Assembly: GCA_024734555.1 (NCBI GenBank)
Contig: JANPWX010000215.1
Span: 1,742,929 to 1,806,928, forward strand
DNA: 64,000 bases
Reading direction: 5' to 3'
From: Trochalopteron elliotii
Lineage: Eukaryota > Chordata > Aves > Passeriformes > Leiothrichidae
In this document: in pieces, positions 53,301 through 64,000 of the stretch
How positions within the stretch are numbered: the first letter of the stretch is position 1
Layout: each line of letters begins with the position of its first letter
Program-made: the position numbers and the translations under genes
The notes under the pieces: model-generated
The model's input: only the letters and a program-made list of their open reading frames with translations
Told to the model about the DNA's origin: nothing
Databases searched by the model: none

Positions 53301-54772
53301 AGGAAAAGAAAAAGCAGTGAAGACTTTGGAATTATTGGCTCAAAGACATTTTTTCAGAAGTCACTAAAGCCTTTTATACACTGAATTATTACAATGCATT
53401 TTGAAAGAAACCCTCCCTTAGACCTTCCTAAATCCCAAGACTTGTTTTCTTTCAAATGCTGTTCTATAAACATTTTTTAAGATGATAACATAGTACCCAT
53501 GTTTGTGCTTATAGTCAGTCTCATAGCTGCATTTCTGTGGGTTGCAAATCTGAGTAAAATGCTAGCTTCTCAATCAAGCCCGCTTGTATTAAATTGTTGC
53601 TTTTATGATTAAAAAAAATCTTTTCTGTCTTGTGGTGGGCTGCCTTTGTTCTTTGAGCTGTATTGAGAAAAAGTTACAAGAGTTATAAGGATGCTGTACT
53701 TAACTCAGTTTAATGTTTTGGCACTTAGAGACTCTTGAGAATTTGGTGTGGGTGTCTTAAGTATTTGGATCTGAGCATACACATTGCTTAAATTTAGTGT
53801 GATGTTAAAATGTTTCATAAGACAGAGGAGAGCTGCTATGATCTTTCAATGTTAATATTTTTTTCTTATCACTTTACTGTGTAGATACCCTTCATGAGAC
53901 ACAACTCTGCCACAACTCATCCTCGGAGGCAATCGTGGAAACCTTTTATAATAGGATTTTTAAATGTGGATAAAGCTCTCAATAGAATACCTAAAGTAAA
54001 GGAGAACAGCTACCTTGTCTCAACTATAAGCTTATTATGACAAAACATTGAGTTTGCTTGTCAGGCTTGGATAGAATGTAATTGATTGGTTTGTTATTTG
54101 AACTGACAAGGTGGTTAATTTGCCTGCATTTTTTTTGCACTATTCAGGAACATTTTGTATGTGCATCGTTGAAAAATCCCAGATAAATGTCTTGTCAGGA
54201 TTGTCCTATTAAGTAATGTCTCTTTCCCCTGTGCTTCGTTGGCAAATGATGTTATACAATGCTTGGATTCATTGAAGAGTGACAGAAGCCTGTGAGACTT
54301 AAATATTGTGTGTTCCTCTGTGGTGATACTGAAAGAAATAAGCAACAGTTTGCCATCTGCCTGTCACTCTACTTCTATACAGTTTAATAAGAATATTTCT
54401 ATATAGAACACTGTGTTGTACATAGACCTTACTGTAAAAAGGATTGTTTCCTAAAAAAAAAATAAATGTTCAGTGATAATGAGACCTGTAAAACACTTGA
54501 GACTTACTATTCTGAAGGAATAGATTTGCCATGGAAAAATTGATTTTATGCTTACTAGTATGAACAAATTGTTTCTGACTCCAGACACTTGAGTGAATAG
54601 AACTATACCTATACTTCTTTCTGATAATTTTTTTTAAAATATGAAAAAATTGAGTATGTGCAGGCATTTGTTTCATTTGGCTTACTTCTCTGGCAATGTT
54701 CAGGACAAGCTTATGTCCTCCCAGTACAAACACAAAATTGTTTTATAAGTTGGGGAAGGAATGAAGAACTGA

Positions 54773-55051
54773 TCACACAGCGTCACTGCTGAGATCTTCG
54801 TCTCCGTCCGTATATATCCTGGTAGATGCACACATAGTATTTTGATCTTCAAATGGTACAGATCCAGTTCTTAAATCTACAGTATCAGAGTGTTGACATC
54901 TTCATCGTTTTCATCTTGAACTTGCTCGGAAAAATTCTGCTCAAATGCAATCACACTTGTAACTCTATGATCTATAATCTTTGAATTTCTTGAGATATGG
55001 TGGGTTTTGTCATCTATCAAGGCACGTTTCCATTTGAAAGTATTTTTTAAA
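54773..55051 (-). pseudogene. Coding-like minus-strand stretch with one apparent frameshift
   Basis: Seen: read on the minus strand from 55051, after a tttctttcttaag acceptor-like sequence, about 50 codons are open (NTFKWKRALIDDKTHH, ending QVQDENDEDVNT) down to about 54890. There the frame meets TAG, but the reading one base over continues as SDTVDLRTGSVPFEDQNT and TDGDEDLSSDAV to TGA at 54775-54773. CpG content and charged, low-bias residues look more coding-like than the surrounding intron. I do not recognise the protein. It could be the last exon of a decayed gene, a short processed-pseudogene piece, or a chance pair of frames. The acidic C-terminal end would suit a cytoplasmic tail (speculation). 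Confidence 0.35.
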
Positions 55052-56647
55052 CTTAAGAAAGAAATTAAATGCTGTAATAAGTAATAGGAGAATATACAAA
55101 TTTATGTATACTTACCTACGAGTCATATCTTACCAGGGCATTTCATGTTTGAATATTATATTAAATAAAATTAACCTGATGTCTGACACGTCGTTTCGTT
55201 TTAAAAAGGGGGTGGGAGAATCTCAGAGTTAAGGTTTTTGTTGGAACTATCAGAAATGGTTATCATTCTGTATTGGCAAGGCACACGAAGACACCTTAAA
55301 AATAAAGAAATTTGCACTAGGAAGTAGATGCTAATGCAGGAATTTGGTCTTCAAGGATCTGTGAATCCTTTCTAGGAAGAAAAGACCCAAGTTTATTGAC
55401 CACTTGTGCAGTATTATGAAAGTAAAGACTTGTGTCCAAGTGCTGTGTAAGCAAGGGGGGGGGAAATTATGTTTGGCTATAAATCAGGCTGATTTTATGA
55501 AAAAAAAATGTTTACTGTGATTTATGATCATTTATTAAACTAAAATGGTCTAGCTATTGTGGATAAGAGAGAATGATAAATGTGGCTTATCTTGGCTTTA
55601 GTAGGACTTTCAAAATACTTCTGTGTGTGACATTCCTTTGAATATGTTAGAGATTCTGTTCATTAAGCTGGAATAAAATATGTAGCTGATTAGGAAGGTA
55701 AACCAGCTACCATGGACTCACTGTCAAATGATACTCAGCTCACTGGGTTCCACTCAAGCTCTCCTGGATTCATTATTATGCTATTTTTGTTTATTTTTGC
55801 TTTAGAGTATTAGGTACTGAAATGATGTCTTTGGCCACATTTGCAGGTGATGACAGTAGGATGTGAGGGAGTAAAGTGTTAGAATTTAAAAGAAAATTTT
55901 AAGGAAGTATTCAGAAAAAGCACACAGTGCAGAAGGGAAAAGGCAAATCACCATTGATTGTGTGATTATGATACCAAGAGTAACTTGAAAAAAAAGAAGA
56001 CATTTTGTGGTACTTTTAAGTATTTTAAGTACTCAGGGTCACAGATTGCAGAACATTGATCAAACCTGATACATACAGAGAGAGGTGTTGCATTTAACTT
56101 ACTGAAGTATTCCTCCCAAATATTCAGAAGAGCAGTATCTCACGCTTTGAAAAGTCTTGGCTAGCATATCCTGTCCTCTTTGGTAAACAGAGAAGGTCCA
56201 AAGAAAACTGAACTGGATGATAGGAAGCCCACAGGAGACATGAATAAAATAGTTTAAAATAGTAATATTTCTTTAATTTAGTGAAAGTGGGAAATTTGTT
56301 TAAAAAGCCTAAATTAGTATAAAGATGAAAAAAAGGAAGTTGCTACAAAGAACAAAAAAAAATGTTCTTTAAAGCTGATAAAACCAAAAATAAGCTACAT
56401 TGTATCAAGATGATTTCGCCAATGGAAAGTTTTTTTCCTAATAATAAGAATACTTGCACTAGAGATGTATGTTAGGGAAGTTCAGCAATCTCTGCTATTG
56501 GAGGATTTTAAGGACAGACTGATGCATGTCAAATACTGTTTCAAGTATTGTTGATATTTTCCTGGGCATGCTTGAAATCCTAAGATGAAATCCTGCTGGT
56601 TTTTTTGTGGTTTTTCCCCAGTATGGCTTCATTGTAGAATTTTGTTC

Positions 56648-56681
56648 TGTCTCTCTCTCTCCATCTCTCTCACTCTCTCCC
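56648..56681. repeat. Interrupted (CT)n microsatellite
   Basis: Three CT runs separated by single-base interruptions. Confidence 0.93.
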
Positions 56682-59600
56682 ATATCATTAGGTTGAACAC
56701 CAGATGCTAACACTTGATGTTTCACCTTTTGAAAGATGTTTGATGGCAGTATTCAAAACTATAATGGACTTTTCTAGTAGTTCATAAACAGTACACCATT
56801 TAGGAGAGTTAATAGTCTGAACACCTGAGAGTGGCAGTATAGATGCAATCATGTATTACTAGAATGTAATTCAGAAAGACAAATGCAGCATTTGGTAATA
56901 GCTTCTTAAATTTTACATTTTTCAATTTGTCAAAGGAGTTTTTCAGTGTCTAATTGGTGTAGCGTTACTTTAATGCATGTCTTTGAGTCATTGTCTTCAC
57001 AGAAATTGTTAGTTTACACATTAAAATGCTGGAAATAGAAGTTCTGTACAGTAACTGTATATTAACAAAAGCAAACACATCTGAAATATTGTTCATATCA
57101 TTATATTTCACTTGTATATGTGGGCCATTAATGAATTTTGCAAACTGATTTAACAAAGCCATGTGTTTTGCAGTACTGAGAGACAAAAAAGGTAATTTCT
57201 TGATGAAAGAAGGCTTTTCATATACAGGTATAGGAAATAAAGTTTCTTTTCAGCATTCTTAGAATTTATTTTGTACATGCAAATTTAAGTTTCATAAACC
57301 AAATGATTTGTAGACCGTTCAGAAAAAATCTTGGTTACATAGGAATGACATACAACAGTAGCCCTTTCAGATTTTTCCTTACCCATGAATAATCAGTGTT
57401 AGATTTTTGAATACGAGGAGGTGTATGATTTAGTATTAAAATAATGTTTTTAATCAGTTAAATCAGTTAGGTGGCAGGTTTGGGTTTAGCATAATAAATT
57501 TAGCTACACAGATGTCTGCTGGATTAATGCTTGCTTTCTTTTGCTTTTATGTAGTATAATTGAAATACATTATTTGTTTTTATTAATGCCCTTGAGATTG
57601 GACAGAAATTTAAGTAAACAGAAGATCAGACAATTTCTCATATCCAAAAGCACTTAGGTACCTTATCATGAAACTACTCTTCGTTGAATATCAGTAAGCT
57701 CATCATGCTCTGTCAGGCTGTGTGTCCATCTTGCCCATACACTGTCTTCATTAGCAGTAGGCAGAAATAAAAACCAGAATGCAATAATCATCCCATATCT
57801 GGTATAGTCTCTCACCTTTCAGCAATAGCCATGACCTCTCTCTTCCAGGCGTAACAGAAGAGAGTCTACTCTGTCATCTACCATTATAAACCATGTAAAT
57901 AAGAGCCCTCCTTTTGTATATTTGCCTTGTACCTGGCATAATAGAAATTAGAATGTGACTTAATTACTTAGTGTAATACCATAGCATTATCCTTCCCAGA
58001 AAGAGTATTTCATTTACGTAGATCAAAATTATGAATCTGTTAGAATCCAGGAAGATGTAGGTTGCAGAATTATCTGAAGGACATCTGTTCCAGCCACCCA
58101 CTCAGTGCAAGACTCACTGCAATGTTAGATCTAACTTTGAAAATGGGTGAAGTTCTTTACAGTTTAATGTGGGTGAACTATTAGCATGTGTGAACATAGA
58201 GAGCCTTTCAGGATAACAAGTACCTGTGTATGAAGAGGTCATATAGTTAGGCTATAACCTACTTTATAATCAACAATTTATGCATATGCAGTCACTTAAG
58301 AATTTTAGTGCAGAAATGTGTCACACTCCTGGTGGTAAAGTCACCTGAAGCCTATGTGAGAAGACTTCTTAAAAACTGTTCTGTAGAACAGAAACTGCAA
58401 GATGACCACAGATTTTTAGTTGTTATGCCATTTATAAGCAAGGGGAAAACGTGAAGCAATCAGCAAGAGGTGAACCAATTTCTTCTGTTTCATGCTTAAT
58501 AGGGTTTTATTATTTTCTCAATTTTTTGTCTAAAAACAAAGGAGTTTGTAAGATTCTAGATCTTATATTTCAGAGTCTGAATATAGTACTGCATCACTTC
58601 TGGTTTGTGTTTGACCTGTGACGTATCTCAGCAAAATGAAAGCAATTTGTTTTGGAATTAATTGGGGCGAATTGAGGAGTTTTGGTGTGGAATGGCAGGG
58701 TAAGATACAAAGTCATACCTTTGCTTATTTTCACTTTGTTTCAGGAAATGTCAGAAGCTAAAGATGAGTGTTATCCACATATTCTACAATGAAAACATGC
58801 TACAGTTTTGGGCTCCTCCCTCAGTAACTAGAATAAATGTACTTTTTGGACAGCATTAATAATAGTACAGTAAATAGAGGACTGTACATTTATTTCACCG
58901 TTAAGTCTTGAATTTTGTTGTTTAAATAAGGGCACCCGAAAGTGCCTTCTTTGATGTGACGTGTAAGAGTTGCTGTTGCAACCCACCACACAGTGTTCAT
59001 TCCTGTCATCCAGAATTTATCACTCCTGTGGTCTGGTTGCAGTAAGGTGTCACAGGACACTCCTCAGCTGCTCCAGGCTGAAGTCATTCATTTTGGTTCT
59101 ACAGTTTGAATTCACTTGAGCTACACTGATTTACTCTGGGTTTTTGGGAATGTTTATGTGCTCCATTCTATTGTATATCATACAGGGTTGGTAAGAAACC
59201 AAGTGTTGACAGTGACTTACATGGTCATGGCTGGTTTTAAGGTGCTCATCTGAAATCAAGAATGTGCTGCAAATGTAAAATGAACCCCAAATCATGTCTC
59301 CGTCTGTTTGCAGTTCTGGAATGACTCAGCACTTGGACACAGAGGGATTAAAGGGGGAAGAGAGATCAGTGCCTGAGAAGAAACCTCTGTTCCTTAGATG
59401 TCTCTTCCTCAGGTGCCAAGGGTCTTTAGTCAGAAATGGGGTCCAAAACAAGCTAGCAAAGGATGATGGTTATCAGTAGTTAAATCCACACTGGTGCTGG
59501 AGTAGCCATTGTGTTGCATACCTTCAGCAAGTGGGTGCATGTACACACATGCATCCCACTGCAGTTCCCTTAGAAATTAAGAATTCTGGATTTGCTTACT

Positions 59601-59989
59601 TCTAATCTTTTTCTGACTAATTCTGAGTTTGTCCGGGTAAAGCTAATATGACAAGTTCTCTACTTTTAATGTGAGATATATATCAATGTTTTATGTCTTT
59701 TTTTTTTTCCATTAAAGAAATCTTTCCCAGCTGTTGTGACAAATCGGGAGCAGTATATATATTTTGCTGTTTTGTATTTTGTTCACCATGGTACCTTTTG
59801 GCATGGCACTGCAGGCAGTGTGCAATGATGCGTACATAAGTGAGATTTTCTGTAGTCTCTGAAGCATATTTGAAAAGTTGTATTTAAAGATTAGCTTATT
59901 AATGTTGTGTTTCAGGGACATGTAGGTAATTACTTTCACAGCTATAGATGGGTGATGCTGTCTCGTGAATGCAAAATAGATTTCTTCGC

Positions 59990-60345
59990 TCTGGCTGAAT
60001 CAGCTCTTTGTGGTTTTCGGTGATATTAACCAGTGACTTACAAATGTGCCAGTGACGGGCGGGTTTTGCATTCACTGCTCCTCTGTAAAAGCACAGGTCT
60101 TTTTCCCCAGTGCTTGCAGGAAGACTTCTGCAGGCCAACTGATAAGACTCCCTCCTGTGCAGGTAGATGCAATGTAATGAAATTGGATGTGTGTGCTGAG
60201 CTTTGTAAATAAAATGAGATTGACCCCAACTATTATCTCATTTATCTCATTTACATTGTAAAATCAGTATCTGCACTATTGATTAGAGCATAATTAGTTA
60301 ATTATGAACACGACAGGGCTTGAGCACAGCCAGCTGTACTGCTAA
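59990..60345. promoter_or_regulatory. Candidate conserved non-coding block with homeodomain-like sites
   Basis: A stretch with mixed composition, few homopolymers and a TAATTAGTTAATTA cluster at 60291-60304, plus a repeated tctcattta motif near 60236. It looks unlike decayed repeat or neutral AT-rich intron. Regulatory role is inference only. Confidence 0.3.
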
Positions 60346-62164
60346 AAAAACTAACAAAAACAATCCAAGGGCAAGAGCAGATGGAGATCACTCTATTACA
60401 GAACAAAGCAAACATATTTCAGGTATGGAAATGCCTGATCAAGCTTTCTTGCAGTGAAGAGGTAGCTGTCATGCATTCTATACTTCTACAAGTAAAAAAT
60501 GTTTGTTTGGGGTTTTTTTAAACTTTTTTATTATAATTACTTCAGATTTCACCTTTCTTCTTCACACTCCATTTTCTCTGTATTTAGTGGGCATATATCT
60601 ATCCTCATTAATTGCTGGAATGAGGAACACGGTGATTTTTAATTTTGATGCATAAAGTAATTTCAGGTTTGTTATAACAGTGATAGTAAGCAATTACCTG
60701 TCAGTTAGAGGTAATTTAGGAGGTTAGGTTAGCTTGCCTTTGTGTGGAGCTCTGCTTTTATTTCCACAAAGTTTTCAGTACAGCAGCTAACCAGGCCGCT
60801 GAAGATGGCCCACCTCTTAATTGCATTTGTAAATTGTGTGTTTCACCACAAAAACAGTTAGCAAGATAAATAGTAGCAAGATAAAATATTTGCTAGTTTA
60901 AGTTTGAACGTGTGACCTTGAATGCACAAGGGTAAAAATTTCAACAACCTGTAATATGGAGGAAGTGGCTTCTTCCCCTTTCCCCCGCTCCCCATCCCAA
61001 CAGTTTTGTTTGTCCTGTTAAGCCACCTTCAGGATGGAAGCGGGTTATACTTGTAAATGATGGTGCCATGTGGCTCCTTTGCTCTGTAAGTGTCCGGAAT
61101 GTGATGGATCTGTGAGTGCATTAACCGACAGGCTGCCAGACTGTCAGCATGACAGCTTTTGTGACCCAACAATTTCACTCTCTGTAACTAAGTCAAAAAT
61201 ACTCTGTATTTTTGTGTCGCTTTCTTATTTTCTGAATGTGACAGTGGAATTTCTGTCATTTTTATGTTGCTAGACAAAGGAACACAACTAATAGTATGCA
61301 CTTGAGGGATTCATCTTGTTTTATTAGTGCCATTTTAACTTAGGTGCAACGTTTGCTTTTGGAATTAGGAATTAAGAATGCCAGGGTTTTTTTTCACTGT
61401 GATGTGAGTATCCCTAGTCAGTCTCAGCAGATGATGATTGCCAGACAGCTAGAGCATCATCTTTAACCAAGGTACAGTGTGTATTCATCCATTTTCCCAG
61501 CATAATGCTCTGGGAACTTGAGAATAAGTGAATTTCTGTTTTCCAGTACAGAATTCATATTCCAGTAAAAGCAGTAGGTATTAAAAATATTTGGTATAGT
61601 TACACTTTTATCACCATGTAGCTTTTTATGTTTTGATCTATGAAAATACTTTTTTGCCTTTCTTCAGCTGTGCAGATGAGGATAGAAACTATTAGTATCT
61701 GAAAAAATTCATATAGATATTTTTAACTCATTCTAGGAAAATGCAATTTTTCTTCTTCCAAACTGAGCACTCTGAAGTGATAAAAATTAATGACAATAAA
61801 TATTAAAAACATTGTGCTTTAGAATGGTGCCTCGAGATCCATATGTAATTTCACAATGTCGTGCTTATTTCAACCCCATTCTCAAAACTCCCTCAGCATA
61901 TTCTGAGGAAACATGGCTGAAAGTGCAGTCAGGAAGTACTATTTAAGTCAGATGTAAATTTTAGGATTAAACTCTGAAAGTACTCTAAATCAGTCAGAAA
62001 TAGTATGTTTCTTTACTTTCAGTTACTTAAGAGGATCCTTAAGTTTACATGAAGGGAATTTTGATAAGCACTGCTCAAGTGCAAGCCTTTACATGCATAA
62101 GATTCCAGATATAGAAATAGATTAGTAAAAATATACTCCTTTACAGATGAGAACATTGAGGCTC

Positions 62165-62197
62165 AAAGGAGGCTTAAAGGAGGCTTAAAGGAGGCTT
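62165..62197. repeat. 11-bp tandem repeat, three perfect copies
   Basis: AAAGGAGGCTT at 62165, 62176 and 62187, preceded by a partial gaggctc copy. The lack of differences suggests recent or polymorphic expansion. Confidence 0.95.
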
Positions 62198-63976
62198 AAT
62201 CTTTTGCTGAAGGTCATATACACTGTTGGGATTTAGGAGTGTGACCTATCCCATCTCCCATTTTCAACCTTTTTTTTTTTTTAATACACCTTTCACAAGA
62301 GAGAAAACTGCATATATTCCTGATTTTAAGTAATATATTTCAACATAAGAACTCTTCTGTCTTTAGAAACTGAGAATGGTTTTCTAAGTATTTGCTTAAG
62401 TTAGAGTCCTGGAGTTAGATTGAGTCACTGCTAAGCAATCCTAAGGGATATATATTTCAGTATGGTATATCTCATTTTCAAAAAAGTATCAGAACAGTGT
62501 TAGTCCAGTGTTGAACCCTGTGGATAGTCAGATTATTGCTTTTAATTTCTGTTTAGCAGGAAACAGTACATGCCATACCCTTACCAGTGCTCATATGTTA
62601 CCCGTGACTCCTAGCAGCAAGGGCAAAAGTATTTACTTAGGTTGAACAGTCATAATTTTAAAACAGTTACTTCTTTTTATTGGGAGACTAATCCTTGGAG
62701 AAGTCACATGAACATTTTGTTCTGTTCATGCAGCAGTATGTTCTGTTCTTTGAATCCTCTTTCCACGATGCACTGTCTATTCTGTTGATAAATTACATCC
62801 CTCTGTCTTTGATCTGATGATGGCTGTGCCGTGCTGTTACTGCAATTTTTGGACATTTTTGTGCTCACACGTACTGTAGAGGAGAAAATGAGTGGCCAGG
62901 AAAGCAGAGAAAGAGAGTGTGGGAGATTTCTTTAAAGATTTTGATTTTTAAACATTTACGGTTTCCTATTTTTCAATCATTTATATTGGCCTTAATTCAG
63001 AATTTAAGACTGTTTAATGAAGAGACTGTTGCAAAGTAAATTTGAAAAAATGCTTTCCTTTTCATACAAAGGAATACAGGAGGATAGGAATACAGGGGCA
63101 TACGCAAATAAAGAGAAGTTCAGTAGGGTATATGAAAATCTCTATCATTTGCTTTGAAAAAATCTCTTTCTCATTTTGAGCCTGTTATTGTTGTGATTTA
63201 AAAATCCCTTCATGAAAAACTTGTTCTACTGTAGCATTTTTTTTGTTCGGGGCACATTAAAAATAGGTTAACAATAGCTATGCTGTATGTTTTGAGCTTT
63301 TTGTGTGGACCATGCATAGTTCAAAATACTAATGAAAGGTTTATTAAAGAAGAACATGGATTTGTTGTGTGTACACAGAGCACTTTTATAAATGAAAGAT
63401 CACAGTGAAATTCTTTTAAATTAATACCCTTTCCAGAAAATTCAGTGTGAATGAGAAAAATATTTTCTACGTTTGTTTATCAACCACATAGTCCTGGTGT
63501 AAAAAATGTAATTCATAGCTGTAAATTATACTTGAGTTATTTAATACATGGGTGAATTTTTCACAAAGCTTTTCCTGAAAAACTACTGGTGCAAAACAGT
63601 GTCTTCAAGCTATGAAAAACAAATATTGTCACTGTCTTAAAAAGTTAAATTTAGAGGGAGAAAAAAGGGCAGTGAATGACACTGAAGTATCTAAAAATTT
63701 AAGCAGGTTTTTTTCATTAATTTGCAAGTCTTTGAAATGTTGTCATTTATAAAAGATGATGACAAAGGTGATATATGAGTGTTTACATCGGGATATTCCA
63801 GATTAAGCAGAACCTACTCGAAGTGGCTGTTTAAAATTACCCCTTATAGAAAATTGATTTTCTTTATTATGATAATGGATCAGGAAATCTTCTGCTGAGA
63901 ATTGCAGGGAAGCTCAATCTAAAATAGTACAGAAGTACCATTTAATATAAATATATATTTTGTTTTTCTCTTGCAG

Positions 63977-64000
63977 GTGTGATGAATGCAGGCTTTGCTA
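63977..64000 (+). CDS. PHF14: PHF14 exon E, 5' part only (runs off window)
   Basis: Seen: the acceptor gtttttctcttgcag ends at 63976. The next 24 bases complete the Arg codon begun in exon D (AG|G), then read CDECRLC and two bases of a codon starting TA. This gives the second CxxC pair of the last PHD finger. Human PHF14 continues with Tyr-His and the remaining ligands, so the exon is cut by the window edge rather than broken. The phase match with exon D across a 40-kb intron and the family motif make the call firm despite its length. Confidence 0.93.

Larger units (their letters stand above)
23933..63976 (+). other. PHF14: PHF14 intron D-E (40044 bases)
   Basis: Bounded by GTAGGT and CTCTTGCAG, splitting an Arg codon inside the last PHD finger. 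It is AT-rich, with CR1 copies at 37941, 39649 and 45715-47350, a fold-back at 39095-39157 and microsatellites at 28051, 35581, 45139, 56648 and 62165. It also holds a minus-strand coding-like stretch at 54773-55051 and candidate conserved blocks near 48950 and 60000. Long parts (24000-28000, 28200-34800, 40200-45600, 50000-54700) hold nothing I can identify beyond AT-rich sequence. Confidence 0.88.

Noticed and set aside
53925..54000. CpG-bearing segment with coding-like minus-strand words
   Set aside because: Open for fewer than 20 codons and no splice signals that link it to 54773-55051.
1..64000. CRISPR arrays, operons, riboswitches, prokaryotic or phage signals
   Set aside because: None present; the sequence has vertebrate introns and LINEs, and short repeats are microsatellites or duplications without regular unique spacers.

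Overview
The window is vertebrate nuclear DNA from a bird. It lies inside one protein-coding gene on the + strand, PHF14 (PHD finger protein 14), and contains no complete gene. Recognition rests on five short coding exons with matching splice phases. Joined in order they read continuously through a PHD zinc finger, a basic linker and the start of a second PHD finger. The translated residues agree almost completely with my memory of human PHF14. Bird origin follows from several CR1 LINE fragments. A passerine is suggested by a tRNA-Ile-derived SINE with a CR1-like tail at 11521-11664, the architecture of TguSINE1 known from zebra finch.

Layout: 1-792 is the end of an intron. Exon A is 793-924, then an intron of about 8.3 kb. 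Exon B is 9241-9409, then an intron of about 14.2 kb. Exon C is 23603-23653, followed by a tiny 157-base intron. Exon D is 23811-23932, followed by an intron of about 40 kb. Exon E starts at 63977 and runs off the window. Coding DNA is about 0.5 kb of 64 kb. The rest is AT-rich intron holding 3'-anchored, 5'-truncated CR1 copies (3676, 8799, 12026, 37941, 39649, 45891, and an older one at 45715-47350), the SINE, microsatellites and low-complexity tracts.

The exons together encode the C-terminal half of a chromatin reader: the last Cys/His ligands of one PHD finger are joined across the A/B junction, B to D carry a basic linker with a nuclear-localisation-like patch, and D/E begin the final PHD finger.

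Things the gene and CR1 elements do not explain: two nearly perfect 63-66 bp fold-back hairpins (20647-20712 and 39095-39157); a minus-strand coding-like stretch with one apparent frameshift (54773-55051); a 102-bp tandem duplication (2658-2843); and a few candidate conserved non-coding blocks. I see no CRISPR array, operon, ribosomal RNA, functional tRNA or complete transposon, and no convincing new biological system.
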